From: Malania oleifera | Taxonomy: Eukaryota > Streptophyta > Magnoliopsida > Santalales > Ximeniaceae | DNA: 64,000 nucleotides | Reading direction: 5' to 3' | NCBI RefSeq assembly: GCF_029873635.1 | Contig: NC_080420.1 | Location: 30,619,032 to 30,683,031, forward strand | Notes under the pieces: generated by a model | Told to the model about the DNA's origin: nothing | What the model saw: the letters and a program-made list of their open reading frames with translations, nothing else | The model's database searches: none | Shown here: in pieces, positions 47,969 through 58,630 of the stretch | Layout of the letters: each line of letters opens with the position of its first letter | Position numbering within the stretch: the first letter of the stretch is position 1 | Position numbers and translations under genes: made by a program

Positions 47969-50134
47969 TGTTGACCTGATTGGTCACACCCTATTTTGAT
48001 TATGACAAATACTCTTGGTACTAATGGTGGTATTGAGAATTGCACGCAGGTTCACCTTGTGCGCGCTTTAGGACTAAAAGACTTATCATGATGGTGTGCG
48101 ATGTTTGTACCGATGAATGAAGAATCTTGGGCTGCATTTGTATTTATTATTCAGTTTCTTCATTCTGGGATGTAATTTTATTATGGACTGTACACCCATA
48201 TGGCTTGTAATAATTTACATCATGCATGATAGGTAGGTATGCTTAAATCGACCTTAGTTGGACTTTAGGTACCTACACAGACCATAGAAAGACCTTAGGG
48301 AATACCAGTCAATCGACAACGGATTTTTTCGGTGTCTTGAAAAGGACCCAAAAATGACCCTAGGACACTCACTATTGCACATGCATGTGTTAGAATTTTA
48401 AATAGGGTGTTTGTTGCATGAAATAGGACCGAAATGCACACATTATGCACTTTCGGTCGACCAACCTTGGCAGTTCATTCTGCCTCGGTCAACCGAATTC
48501 GGCCTGAGTCAACAATTTGACCTCAGCCTAGCCGACCGAACCCAGGTCCAAGTCAATAATAGACCATGGCCCTGGTTGATCGAACTAGTGTAGTTCAAAA
48601 TCTCCCAGTCAACCGAAACCCCCTGAGGTCAACAGTTTGACCATCTGGTTAACCGAGCCAAAAATGAATACCAACTACATAGTCGACCGAGGGTCCTTGG
48701 GAAAAATCCCAACAGTCTGGTCAACCGAACCAGCCAGTTCAAAATGGCCTGGTCGACCGAACTTCGGAGAAATGGAAAATCGCCTTTGGACAAGAACTTT
48801 CGGTCGACCCACCATACAGTTCATTTCTTGCCTGGTCGACCAAACTGATTTTGGTAGACCGGACCTCTCGGGTGCTCTAGATTTTTTTACCGCGGTTAAA
48901 TATTTTAAACAGGGTTAATTATTTTAAAATGATTTAAAACTTTCCTAATAATGCCCAATAGGTCCCCAACGACTATAATTCTTCCATTCTCTATAAATAA
49001 CCCATCATTTGCAAAAATTAAAATATATTAGAAAACTTGATTAGGGCAAAACTCTCTCAACTCTCAAAATCCTATATTAGCCAAATACTTCTTGTAAACA
49101 CTCACATACTCTTCAATCTTGATTTCTTTGAGCATTGTGAGTATTTCTACAAGGCTATAGTGCGTAATCTCTTTAGCTAATACTCTCTTTTGGTATAAAG
49201 TTTCATTGATTTTATTTGAGAGTATAGCCTAAAGTTCTTCCACGGATTTCATTTGATAAATCTTGTGTGGGAAGACTTTGAGGGTTGTGGTTCTTGCATT
49301 ATAGTTGCAAGTTACCTAAACCTAAATTTTGTGTGCAAAAATCCTTTTGCGAAAAGCTAGTCTTTCAAACAAATCCATTGTGCTTTAAACATTGGAATAT
49401 CGTATTGAGTTTGTTTGATCTATCTTGCTTAGCATATTTGAAACCTTGATCTGATTTTGTGATATTCGAATATTATGTTTCAAATCTTGCTTGATACACT
49501 CTCTAGATCTTGATTGATTATCATACTTGATTGAGTGTTTAGCACACATTAGAGCACTGAGCATATCTACATATCATTCGTGCTTGCATTATTGATTGAG
49601 CTGTATTGGTGTGCACATCTACTTTTCTAGAAGCATATTTCCGTGTAAAAATTTTATACACATTTGTTGTATTACCAGGCACGGGCCTGAAGAGGGAGAC
49701 TAGCCCTGGAATAGTCTCAGATTGGCTTAGACCCAATTAGGAAAGTTAGGTGCGTCGTCCTGTTAAAGTGTGTAGGTTGAGGTCAGCCCCGCTAATTGAC
49801 CTGGTTAAGGTTGAGGTCAGTCCTGTGTTAATTTGACCTGATTGTAATCGGTGCCGCTCCACCCTTAAGTGAGCTATTAGTGGAATCCTTGGGCTTGCGA
49901 GCTAGAGGCGGGGACGTAGGCACAGTTGGCTGAACCCCGATAACATATCATGCGTGTTCTTTACATTTTCGTAATTTATTTACTGTACCTGTATGTTATA
50001 TTGTGAATGATTAGGTTTACATTTGCATAGACAGACCCTAGGTTTAGTAATACTATTTATCTGGTTTAACCTAGGTGATAAATTTTAAATACCCAATTCA
50101 CCCCCCCCCTCTTGGGATTGCACCAAAGCTGACA
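47969..50134 (+). mobile_element. Solo LTR, S family, inside RT of element C
   Basis: Starts TGTTGACCTGATTGG and ends GCACCAAAGCTGACA, flanked by GATCT on both sides (47964-47968 and 50135-50139). Plus orientation: a cluster of GGTCGACCGAA-type palindromes (48459-48866), TATAAAT (48992-48998), and a 3' end with CACCCCCCCCCTCTTGGGATTG. This 3' end style is common in copia LTRs, but the superfamily is not proven. It is a reverse-oriented relative of 58631-60757. The only sizeable frame (48411-48918) just translates the palindrome array. Confidence 0.93.
48459..48998 (+). promoter_or_regulatory. S-family LTR promoter: about 12 GGTCGACCGAA boxes, then TATA
   Basis: Variants of TTCGGTCGACCGAA recur about 12 times between 48459 and 48866 (for example near 48461, 48485, 48529, 48605, 48681, 48719, 48751, 48800 and 48834), then TATAAAT at 48992. 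Most changes are at the CG steps. Confidence 0.55.
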
Positions 50135-52784
50135 GATCTGATGAACAAGGTCTTCCATGAGTACCTAGACCAGTTTGTGGTGGTGTTTACCGATAACATT
50201 CTGGTATACTTGAGGAGTCCGGAAGAGCATAAAAACCATCTGAGGTTGGTGCTACAGATTCTTTGGGAAAGGAAGTTGTATGCCAAGTTGAAGAAGTGTG
50301 GGTTCTGGTTGAATCAAGTCACATTTTTAGGCCAGGTGGTGTCTAAGGGCGGTATCTCAATTGATCCTAGCAAGGTTGAAGTCGTGGTCGACTGGGTGAG
50401 ATCGAAAAGTGTGTAGGAGGTTCAGAGTTTTTTGGGACTGGCGGGTTATTATCGTCGATTGGTGAAGGGATTCTCTAAGTTGTCTGGGCCTCTGACATGA
50501 TTGACCAGAAAGGGGGTGAAGTTTTATTGGACTGAAAATTGTGAGTGGTGTTTCCAGGAGCTAAAACTGTGTTTGGTTACTGCTCCAGTCTTGACCATTC
50601 CTTCTGGGGATGGCGGTTTTGCGATCTATAGCGATGCATCTCTGAAGGGTTTGGGATGTGTGCTTATGCAACAGGGTAAGGTAATAGCTTATGTTTCTTG
50701 GCAACTCAAGGAATATGAGAAGAATTACCCTACGCATGATCTAGAATTGGACGCTGTAGTTTATGCACTGAAGATCTGGCGACACTACCTGTATGGTCTT
50801 CAATGCGAGATTTTCACTAACCACAAAAGCCTTAAGTACTTTTTCATGTAGAAGGAGTTGAACATGAGGCAGCGGAGGTGACTTGAGCTGATCAAAGACT
50901 ACGATTGCACCAACAGTTATCACCTAGGGAAAGCTAACGTGGTAGCTGATGCGATGAGTTGGAAGTTGGAGCAAGCAGAAGTATCTTCAATTGTATGTCA
51001 GCATCATATCAGACGGGATCTGGAAAGCCTTGGTATAGAGTTGGTGGCCGGAGATCATCAGACCTTCATTACTAGCTTGGTGATCTAGCTGACTTTGTTT
51101 GAGCGTATTAAAGCCGCGCAGGCTAGTGATGCAGAGTTAGTTGAGACTGTGGAGAAAGTGCAACAGGGGTTGACTATAGATTTTAACATCTCTAAAGGAG
51201 GTGTGTTAAGGTTTGGAACCAGGCTGTGTGTTCCAAATGATGACAAGATCAAAAGGATGATTCTAGAGGAAGTGCATCGTTCTTTGTATATGGTACATCC
51301 TAGTAGTACGAAGATGTATCAAGATTTGCGCGAAACCTTCTAGTGGAGTTGTATGAAAAGGGAGATTACTCGGTTCGTGGAGCAGTGTATGATGTGTCAG
51401 CAGGTGAAAGCTGAACATTAGAAACCGGCAGGACTATTACCACCTTCAGCTATTCTGGAGTGGAAATAAGAGCATATTTCCATGGACTTTGTTACCGGAT
51501 TGTCGCCAGTGCTTCATGGGCAGAATGCCATTTGGGTAATCGTGGGCAAGTTGACAATATTTGCTCATTTTGTATCGATGAAGGTTAGCTACTCTTTGGG
51601 TAGGCTAGAAGACCTGTACATGCAAGAGATAATTAGAATGCACGAGGTACCGGTGTCTATTGTGTTAGATCGAGAATTGAGGTTTATCTCTCGATTCTGG
51701 AAGAGCTTGCAGGAAGCACTGGGGATGAAACTTACATTCAGTACAACGTTCTACCCCCAGACTGATGGACAGTTAGAGAGAACAATATAGATCTTGGAGG
51801 ATATGTTACGAGCTTGCGTGTTAGACTTCAGTGGTGGCTAGATGCAGTTTCTACCACTAGTAGAGTTTGCCTATAACAATAGCTTCCAAGCTAATATCAG
51901 GATGGCACCGTTCAAGGCCATGTATGGTCGGAGGTGTCAGTCTCCTCTGTATTGGGATGAGGTTGGTGAACGTCAGGTTTTAGGACCTGAACTCGTGCGG
52001 TAGGTTTCTGAGAAGGTGGGTTTGATCTGGGATAGGATTAAATCGGCTCAAAGTCGGCAGAAGAGTTACACGGATGTTTGCCACCGTGAGTTGGAATTCG
52101 AGGTGGGGGGTAAGATATTTCTGAGAATCACTCCGATGAAAGGGGTAATGAGATTCGGAAAGAAGGGTAAGCTGAGCCCGAGGTATATTAGACCATTCGA
52201 GGTTCTTGAGTGAGTGGGTCCGGTAGCCTACAGGATTGCACTACCCTTAGCGCTCTCGAGAATCCATGATGTGTTCCACGTATCTGTGTTGAGGAGGTAC
52301 ATGTTGGATCCGTCACATATTATTATTTACGAGAATGTAGAGATTGGGGATGCTTTAGCGTATGAGGAGGTACCCGTTCAGGTTCTGGACCGTAAAGTTC
52401 GGAAGCTACGTACCAAGGATGTACCGCTAGCGAATGTATTATGGCAGAATCATGAGGTTAAGGAAGTTTCTTGGGAATTGGAAATGGAGATACGCTAAAA
52501 GGTAATTTGGATAGTGGAGATAGTTAAGTACGTGTGAATGATGCTGCTATTGTATTATATTGGGATAGGTGGTTAGTCGTTGGGAGTGTGTGTCATTGTA
52601 AACTTCCAAGACAGTATATGCATGTAACCATGGTATTCCTACGCCATAAGCGAGGGTATGTAGGTATTGTGATGGGGCTCATTATAAGTGGTCATCGGCT
52701 CTTCCTAGAGTCGAGTATGTGTATTTGGTTGTGTGCATAAGTTTTTAAATGAAAGATTACAAATTTCAAGGACGAATTTTTTGT

Positions 52785-52797
52785 AAGGAGGGGAGGT
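52785..52797 (+). other. Polypurine tract, element C
   Basis: AAGGAGGGGAGGT directly before the 3' LTR. Confidence 0.85.
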
Positions 52798-54606
52798 TGT
52801 AAGAACCCGTCTCGAGAGATATGGAATAAATAAATAAGAAAAGAGAAAAACAGTAATTTAAGCAGCTTTCATTGACAAAGCTAGAGTTTCGTCAACGAAG
52901 GCCCTTCTACTGTTTGGTGACAAAATGTAGAGGTTCGTCGACGAAGAGAAGTCGAGAGGTTTGGGAAATCCTAAAATCTCAGGCTTGTCGACGAGACCAC
53001 CACTACGTCGACGAATTTCCTTCGCTGGCTCGTCGACAAAGATGCTACCTTGTTGACAAAGTTGGCCTAGTCAAAGGTGCTATAAATATCTTTTTCTTTT
53101 CTTAGAAGCTAAGATACTCAAAATTTCTCTCTCTCTCTCTCTCTTTAAAACTCGAAACTCCACTCTCTCTCTCTCTAGATTTCTTCGTCGTTCGTCATTA
53201 GAATCGATGAACCGATGTTACTACGAGGATCAGGGAAGGAATCTCTACGTGTTTTGTGGAACGAATCTTTGTTTTGAGGTCTTCAGGTTTTGACCCAAAA
53301 ATCGAGGCAAGACTCAGTTTTCATTTCTGTTTCGGTAGATCTGTAGAGAGTAAAATTGTAAGTAATTAGTGTACTGTGATTTATAGGTTTTGGGAACTTG
53401 GTTCGCTGTTTAGGAGTTGTAAAGTTCGTGTTTGGATTTTCAAGGAAAGGTAAGGGGATTTTATTTATATCGATTATTTTTGAAATCAGATTCGATAGAA
53501 CCATGGTTTATGATCCTGTGTGTGTTTTGGCTACTTATTTGGGAAAATCTAACGGGTAAAATTATGGGGTTTTCATGTACAATTTTGGGAAAAAAAGGGC
53601 ATCGGGTTGCATCTTTGGTTTCGTTGGAAAACCGTGGATATATTGTGTTATACATTATGTTATGGAGATGGTTATGCCTTGACTTGTTTTAAACTATATT
53701 TTGAAAAATCATGATTTTGATAATACCAAATGAGTGTGGAATGAACTGTTATATGAATATGCATTGAGTTGTGATTTGCTAAAATGAGATATAGGAACGT
53801 GAGTTCCGAATTGTTCCAAGTTGTAAAAGAGTGTCCAGCTTTATATCTGAGGGTGTGAAATACCACCTGCCAGTGGCAAGAGTGTTTGGCTCTATATCCG
53901 AGGGCGTGAAATATCGCCTCTTACTGGATAATCACCGAAGGGTGTGGATCCACTAGATGTACCGGTACGATGCCATGGGAGCCTAGGGCTACGTCATGTA
54001 CCGGGGACACTGTGTAATGCGGGCCAGCTTTGTGCTGAAGGGTGTGACAAAACCGGGTTGATTGATCATGTGTGTGTTAAGAACTATATTGGAACTGTTT
54101 TGTGAAAAATACTGGAACTGTATTAAACTATGATATGTTTTATGTCATGATAACACTCATATGCCACACACCGATATAACCTAATTCTTCCTTACTGAGA
54201 GGTGTCTCACCCTTATCGTACGTACGTGTTTTTAGGTCCTTTGAGTAACCGAAACTATAGTCCTTGTGTTGGGAGCGTGGTGGTCGGTTTACTACATGAA
54301 GTACTTGTTTAAGTACTAGGACTGTAACAGGGTTGTCGTTTTGGGTATTGCTAGCACCGTGGGTTATGTTTTGTAATATGGAGTTTAGACTCTGTTTGTA
54401 TAGACTCTGGTATGATACAATGTATGTATGGAATGAACTTTTCTACTGCGTATATGTCATGTATGTGAATGTGTATAGGGTGTACAGGAACCCCACGGGG
54501 TCGAACCTTTATTCATTATAGTATCATGTGTGTTCTGTATGATATCGGGACAAGTTAGGTTACCATATCACACCCTGGGTCCCATTGCCGGGTTCGAGGC
54601 GTGACA
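52798..54606 (+). repeat. 3' LTR of element C
   Basis: Collinear with 43812-45614: palindromes at about 52867-53070, TATAAAT at 53091-53097, donor-like site near 53452 (AAAGGTAAGG), acceptor-like TTACTGAGAGGTGTCTCACCC at about 54191, and end GGCGTGACA. The first donor-like site is altered to GAGGCAAGA near 53305. Confidence 0.92.
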
Positions 54607-54611
54607 ACAAA

Positions 54612-54759
54612 ACCATAACATTCAGATATTACAGTTTATTCAATTCAAATATTATAGATTATATAGATCCGATATTACAGATATTTTAGCTTAGATAATA
54701 CGGTTTATTCAGATCAGTTTTACAGTGTTATGGTTATATAAAATCATGATGAAATAGTA

Positions 54760-54797
<38 letters not shown>

Positions 54798-55022
54798 GTA
54801 TTATACAGTATTAGACCCTGATGAATTAGATCAGTTATCAGAGCACGCTACCGTAGCTATTTCAGTTCAGAGTGCAACCATACGTCTCAGATAGAGTATG
54901 GAACAACTGATTTTGCCATAGGTAGTGTAGAGTGCTCCCTGGTGTCTTGACCAAGTGGAGCGGACCTTTTGTGCTACAGACATGTTTTTGCATACAGTTA
55001 GACTAGCACTGGTAGGTCAACC
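54612..55022 (+). repeat. Gypsy LTR D, second segment
   Basis: Continuation of LTR D after element C (the ACAAA duplication precedes it). Contains the (TA)n tract at about 54762-54795 and the block GAGCACGCTACCGTAGCTAT (about 54841), which aligns with GAGCACGGTACCGTAGCTTA of LTR A (about 2765). Cut at 55022 by solo LTR X. Confidence 0.8.
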
Positions 55023-55329
55023 TATGATGACCCAAAAATATATATACGATTAAAGTATAATAATAATAATAATGATAAATAATAATAAAAATGGTCATTA
55101 AGTTAATATCAATACAGAAGTGCTTTTCTGTAGGATCCTTGATTCTATGTTTGATGCCTAAGAAAGACCTTATCTTAGCGAGTGCTCAAAGACCATTGCG
55201 ACTCAATCGCTCCCTGGAGGTCGGCCTAGTCAAAATGGAATTTCATAAGATAAACAAGATAGACACTGTTTGTACACGTAAATAAGTACATATACATAAA
55301 ATAATGTTTTGACTGATATAATTTGTAGA

Positions 55330-55390
<61 letters not shown>

Positions 55391-57482
55391 TAGGTATTCT
55401 ATGTGGGGCCACAAGACCGTGTGGGGCCTATATAAGTCCCGAGGCCGTGTGGGGTCCACATGAGTCCCGAAACTATGTAGGACCCATAAAATCCTATGAA
55501 CACTATTGGAGTTACATAGGACCCACTTAGGTATCAAAGTTGTGTGGGGCCTACAAGACCATGTGGGACCAATATGAGTTTTCGAAATTCGATTTTAATT
55601 CTTTTTCATAAAAAAAAAAACTAAAACATAACTTAAAAATAATAAAAATGATAATAATAATAATGATTTCATAAAATTAATTAATTAATTAAATTAATTA
55701 AAAATTAATCAAATGGGAGCGTCGACAAGTATTCCTATTTCTCCCACATGATCCCCAGCCCCATCTTATACCTAACTCATACTAAACTCATCCATGCTCA
55801 TTCTTTAATTTTAAAAAATTATAATTTCACACATCTCCCCACACTTTTACAAATTTAATTTTCTTCCCCAAAATTTTCCTATAAATAGGAAACTCTTAAC
55901 ATTCATTTTAGGAATAGTGAGTGAAAGAATTAGTGGTGGAGGAAGAATTTTTGTTATAATTAAAATTCTTACTCACTCACTCTTTCTAATCTCATTTTAT
56001 AAAAATATTCGTTGTGATCATAGTACAAGATTAAGTAAGAGGTAAGTAAATTCGACTATATTAGATTTTTATTTAAAATTTTTACCCGAGTTTATTTGTA
56101 AGTAAATTTTGATTATGTTAGATTTTTATTAAAATTTATACCCAAATTTATTAGTAAGTAAATTTGTTTATGTTAGATTTTTATTTATACCCAAGTTTAA
56201 TTGTAAGTAAATTTTGATTATGTTAGTTATTTTCATAAAATTCTCCCAAATTTATTTTTACGCATATTTAATTATACCAGTTTTATCTTTAATATACTTG
56301 CATTTATTTTTGAGTTAAGAAATGTTCTAAACCCTTCGGGTATTTTACAACATTAATTTTTATTCAAAAAAATATTTTTAACACGAAAATTGTGTGGCAT
56401 GAGTTTATTTTTACGTTGCATATTTCACGAAAATATAAGTAAAAATGAGATTTTCATGATATTATTGTAATTTTATAAATTCTATAATAAGATGTTTTTA
56501 AAATCCCTTATGACATAGACGATACAGAAAATTACGAATGCTCGATACCACAGTTTAAAGTTTAAACGGATCAAAGTGCACTAACGATATTTGCAGAGTG
56601 ATTTTATATGTAGTGGATTTCTCTTGAGTGCACACTTGGGTCGGATTAGGATTTAATAAGAAAAATCTCACTTAATGATGATGTACGTTGATTTAGTTTG
56701 GCCGGCAAGCCAGTTAAGTCTAGTCTTTGGACCGCACAACCCAGTTATGAGGGTAAACATGACTTATGATTAATAGGCCTAAGGGTAGTTTTTACAGTAC
56801 GTGTATATACATATTTAATTATGTATACAAAACTATTGATGAATTAAAAGAAAAGTATATGTTTATGTGAACGAGGGCATTTTTGTGCCTAGATAATGAT
56901 TTAATAAGAAAAAGTATATATATATATATACATAGATACATACATGATTGAGTATTATAGTTATAGTTTTAAAAGTTAAAAAGTTCAGTTTAACAGTTAT
57001 AGTATATGATTATAAAATTTTACAACTATAGATGATAGTAAAAGTTTTATACAAAAATTTTTAAATTTATATTTATTTTAAAAGCAGTTTTGAAGTTATA
57101 GTATTAAATATTATTTTACGAAATTAAAATATTATGAAAGCTCATTTTGGTCACACACTAATAATAATCTTATTTACTTATTGAGCGTCGTCTCACCCCA
57201 ATCATTATTTTACATTTTAGATCATTTTGAAGAGTGTACCAGAAATCTAACGTAACAAGTGCATGAGCGGGAATAGAAAGAGTAGAGTAGAATAAAAATT
57301 TAGTATAATACAATTTAGAATATGTTTATGTATTTTAGAATTTTAGAAATTTATATTTTAATAGTTGAAACATATATTTATAATAAAGCTAATGAGTGCT
57401 CTGGTAATAAAAATAATTTAGATTTATTTGTGTCCACTGAAAAATTTATATATAAGAACCCACTCGAGTTCGAGTCCTTACA
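55023..57482 (+). mobile_element. Solo gypsy LTR X in LTR D
   Basis: Flanked by a perfect CAACC duplication (55018-55022 and 57483-57487). The left edge TATGATGACC is TG-to-TA decayed relative to LTR A (TGTGATGACC); the right edge is CCTTACA. Plus orientation: TATAAAT at 55880-55886, donor-like GAG|GTAAGT at 56042, the GCACAACCCAGTTATGAGGG block (about 56733), and acceptor-like TTATTGAG...CTCACCCC...TTTTAG ending 57220. It contains (AAT)n at 55329-55391, followed by a GTGTGGGGCC-type repeat (55400-55570). No GTCGAC cluster was seen. Confidence 0.9.
55329..55391. repeat. (AAT)n microsatellite
   Basis: About 20 AAT units in solo LTR X; the poly-Asn and poly-Leu/Tyr open frames here are artefacts. 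Confidence 0.97.
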
Positions 57483-57487
57483 CAACC

Positions 57488-58111
57488 AGTGTTTAGTCCC
57501 GCCTACGAGGCCCTACACAACCAGTCATGAGGGGCTAAATCATGATATACATTTTTTCAAGGAAGTTTGCACAGTTATTTTTATGTATATAGATTTATAG
57601 AATAACAATGAATATACGATAATACTAGAAGTATGAATAAATTGAAAGCTCAAATATTACAGTTGTATTTTAAGTCATATAGGTGTGGTTATACTGTATA
57701 TTATTTTACATGCTATTTCAGTTTCAATTATTTATCAGTATAATACTCATGTAAACTCAATTGCCACACATTGGTTATAGCATATTTCGTCTTACTGAAA
57801 GTTGTCTCATCCCAGTAATTTAACATATTTCAGGTAATCCAGTTAGATGAGTAGATCAGGTTCGGAGGTAGAGGGGATAGTTTTACTGCCCTATAAGAAG
57901 TGTAAGTACTTTTGGGGTTGTATTTATAAGTAGTTTTAGGAGATCTAGTGGGGTATACTGGAGAAATGAGTATATATATTTATGTTTTGTGAGAAATACT
58001 GAATTCTGATATTGTAAATATAGTTGTATGACTTTATGTTTTCCAATGCTTAGGTATGTTATCTTGTCGATAAGAAGTTCCTCAGTGTCACTTGGGGTTT
58101 GAGATGTTATA
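57488..58111 (+). repeat. Gypsy LTR D, third segment and end
   Basis: Resumes after the CAACC duplication with TTTAGTCCCGCC and ACACAACCAGTCATGAGGGG, followed by CTTACTGAAAGTTGTCTCATCCC and CATATTTCAG (ending 57833). It ends around TTTGAGATGTTATA (58111), comparable to TTTGAGGTCGTTATA of LTR A. The end overlaps a possible copia LTR start at 58105. No target duplication matches the left edge at 42647. Confidence 0.65.
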
Positions 58112-58467
58112 GAATGTATAACTATTAACAGATACTATATCCAGCTATAGCTTCCACCTCTTCATCACATAATGCTGCAGCAGATCATATTATCAACATT
58201 TCAGTTATTAGTTTAAACAGCCAGCAAACCAATTACCAGTCACCTGCAACAACTTTATTACCAGCTACCTGCAAGAGCATTCTTTCAATTAGCAAAACAC
58301 AGTGTTCCTACATTCAAACTGCTAAATATATATTCAGTTGTAGATTTGTTATTATGTTGATATTTTATTCTTTCAGTTATAAACTCTATTATTATCATGT
58401 GTATATAAACTTTTTTTGTAATACCTTTTGAGGAATATACAGAATTCAAAATTCATTTACAATTTCA
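58105..58467 (+). repeat. 5' LTR of copia-2
   Basis: A short LTR directly before the primer site TGGTATCAGAG at 58471. It ends CAATTTCA. The left edge is taken as TGTTATAG (58105), but this overlaps the end of LTR D, so it may be a few bases off. TATATAAAC at 58401 could be its TATA box. Confidence 0.65.
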
Positions 58468-58470
58468 ATA

Positions 58471-58481
58471 TGGTATCAGAG
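58471..58481 (+). other. Primer binding site, copia-2
   Basis: TGGTATCAGAG, complement of initiator tRNA-Met, three bases after the LTR end. Confidence 0.85.
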
Positions 58482-58630
58482 TAGATCTGAAGTTCTTCCG
58501 CAAATTATTTTCTTCCTGAAGCTTTCTTGAAGTTCTCATGGCTTCGACCAATTATTCTTCATCCACTACTTCCTTAAATTCATCAACTGTGGATGATTTC
58601 ATCAATCCTTATTTTCTGCATCATGGAGAG

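Larger units (their letters stand above)
45915..52498 (+). pseudogene. gag-pol of element C, broken and interrupted
   Basis: Gag starts 'MEPKDNNLDSG' at 45915; capsid block 'EVGRWW' at 46217-46531; zinc-knuckle-like CYSCGKPGHMAC in another frame near 46786; protease 'LLDSGATHSF' intact at about 47014; RT from 47334, split at 47968 by a solo LTR and resumed at 50135. The RT active site reads FTDN rather than F/YxDD (about 50189-50200). RNase H is at 50501-50970, integrase H2C2 at 51095-51343, integrase core at 51482-51790, and a chromodomain-like tail with 'VSWELEME' ends at 52498, shorter than in element A. Many in-frame stops, for example near 46190, 47650 and 50415. Confidence 0.92.
43812..54606 (+). 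mobile_element. Complete Ty3/gypsy chromovirus-like element C
   Basis: LTRs are 43812-45614 and 52798-54606, both starting TGTAAGAACCC and ending GCGTGACA. A perfect target duplication ACAAA lies at 43807-43811 and 54607-54611. The tRNA-Met primer site is at 45618-45629 and the purine tract at 52785-52797. It sits inside LTR D and itself carries a solo LTR at 47969-50134; without that it is about 8.6 kb. Gag-pol is disabled by stops and an altered RT active site. The target duplication and collinear LTRs make this the best-delimited full element here. Confidence 0.95.

Noticed and set aside
48411-48918. Two plus-strand frames rich in Arg, Pro and Thr
   Set aside because: They translate the GGTCGACCGAA box array of a solo LTR.
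55226-55537. Poly-Tyr, poly-Leu and poly-Asn frames
   Set aside because: Translations of an (AAT)n microsatellite in solo LTR X.
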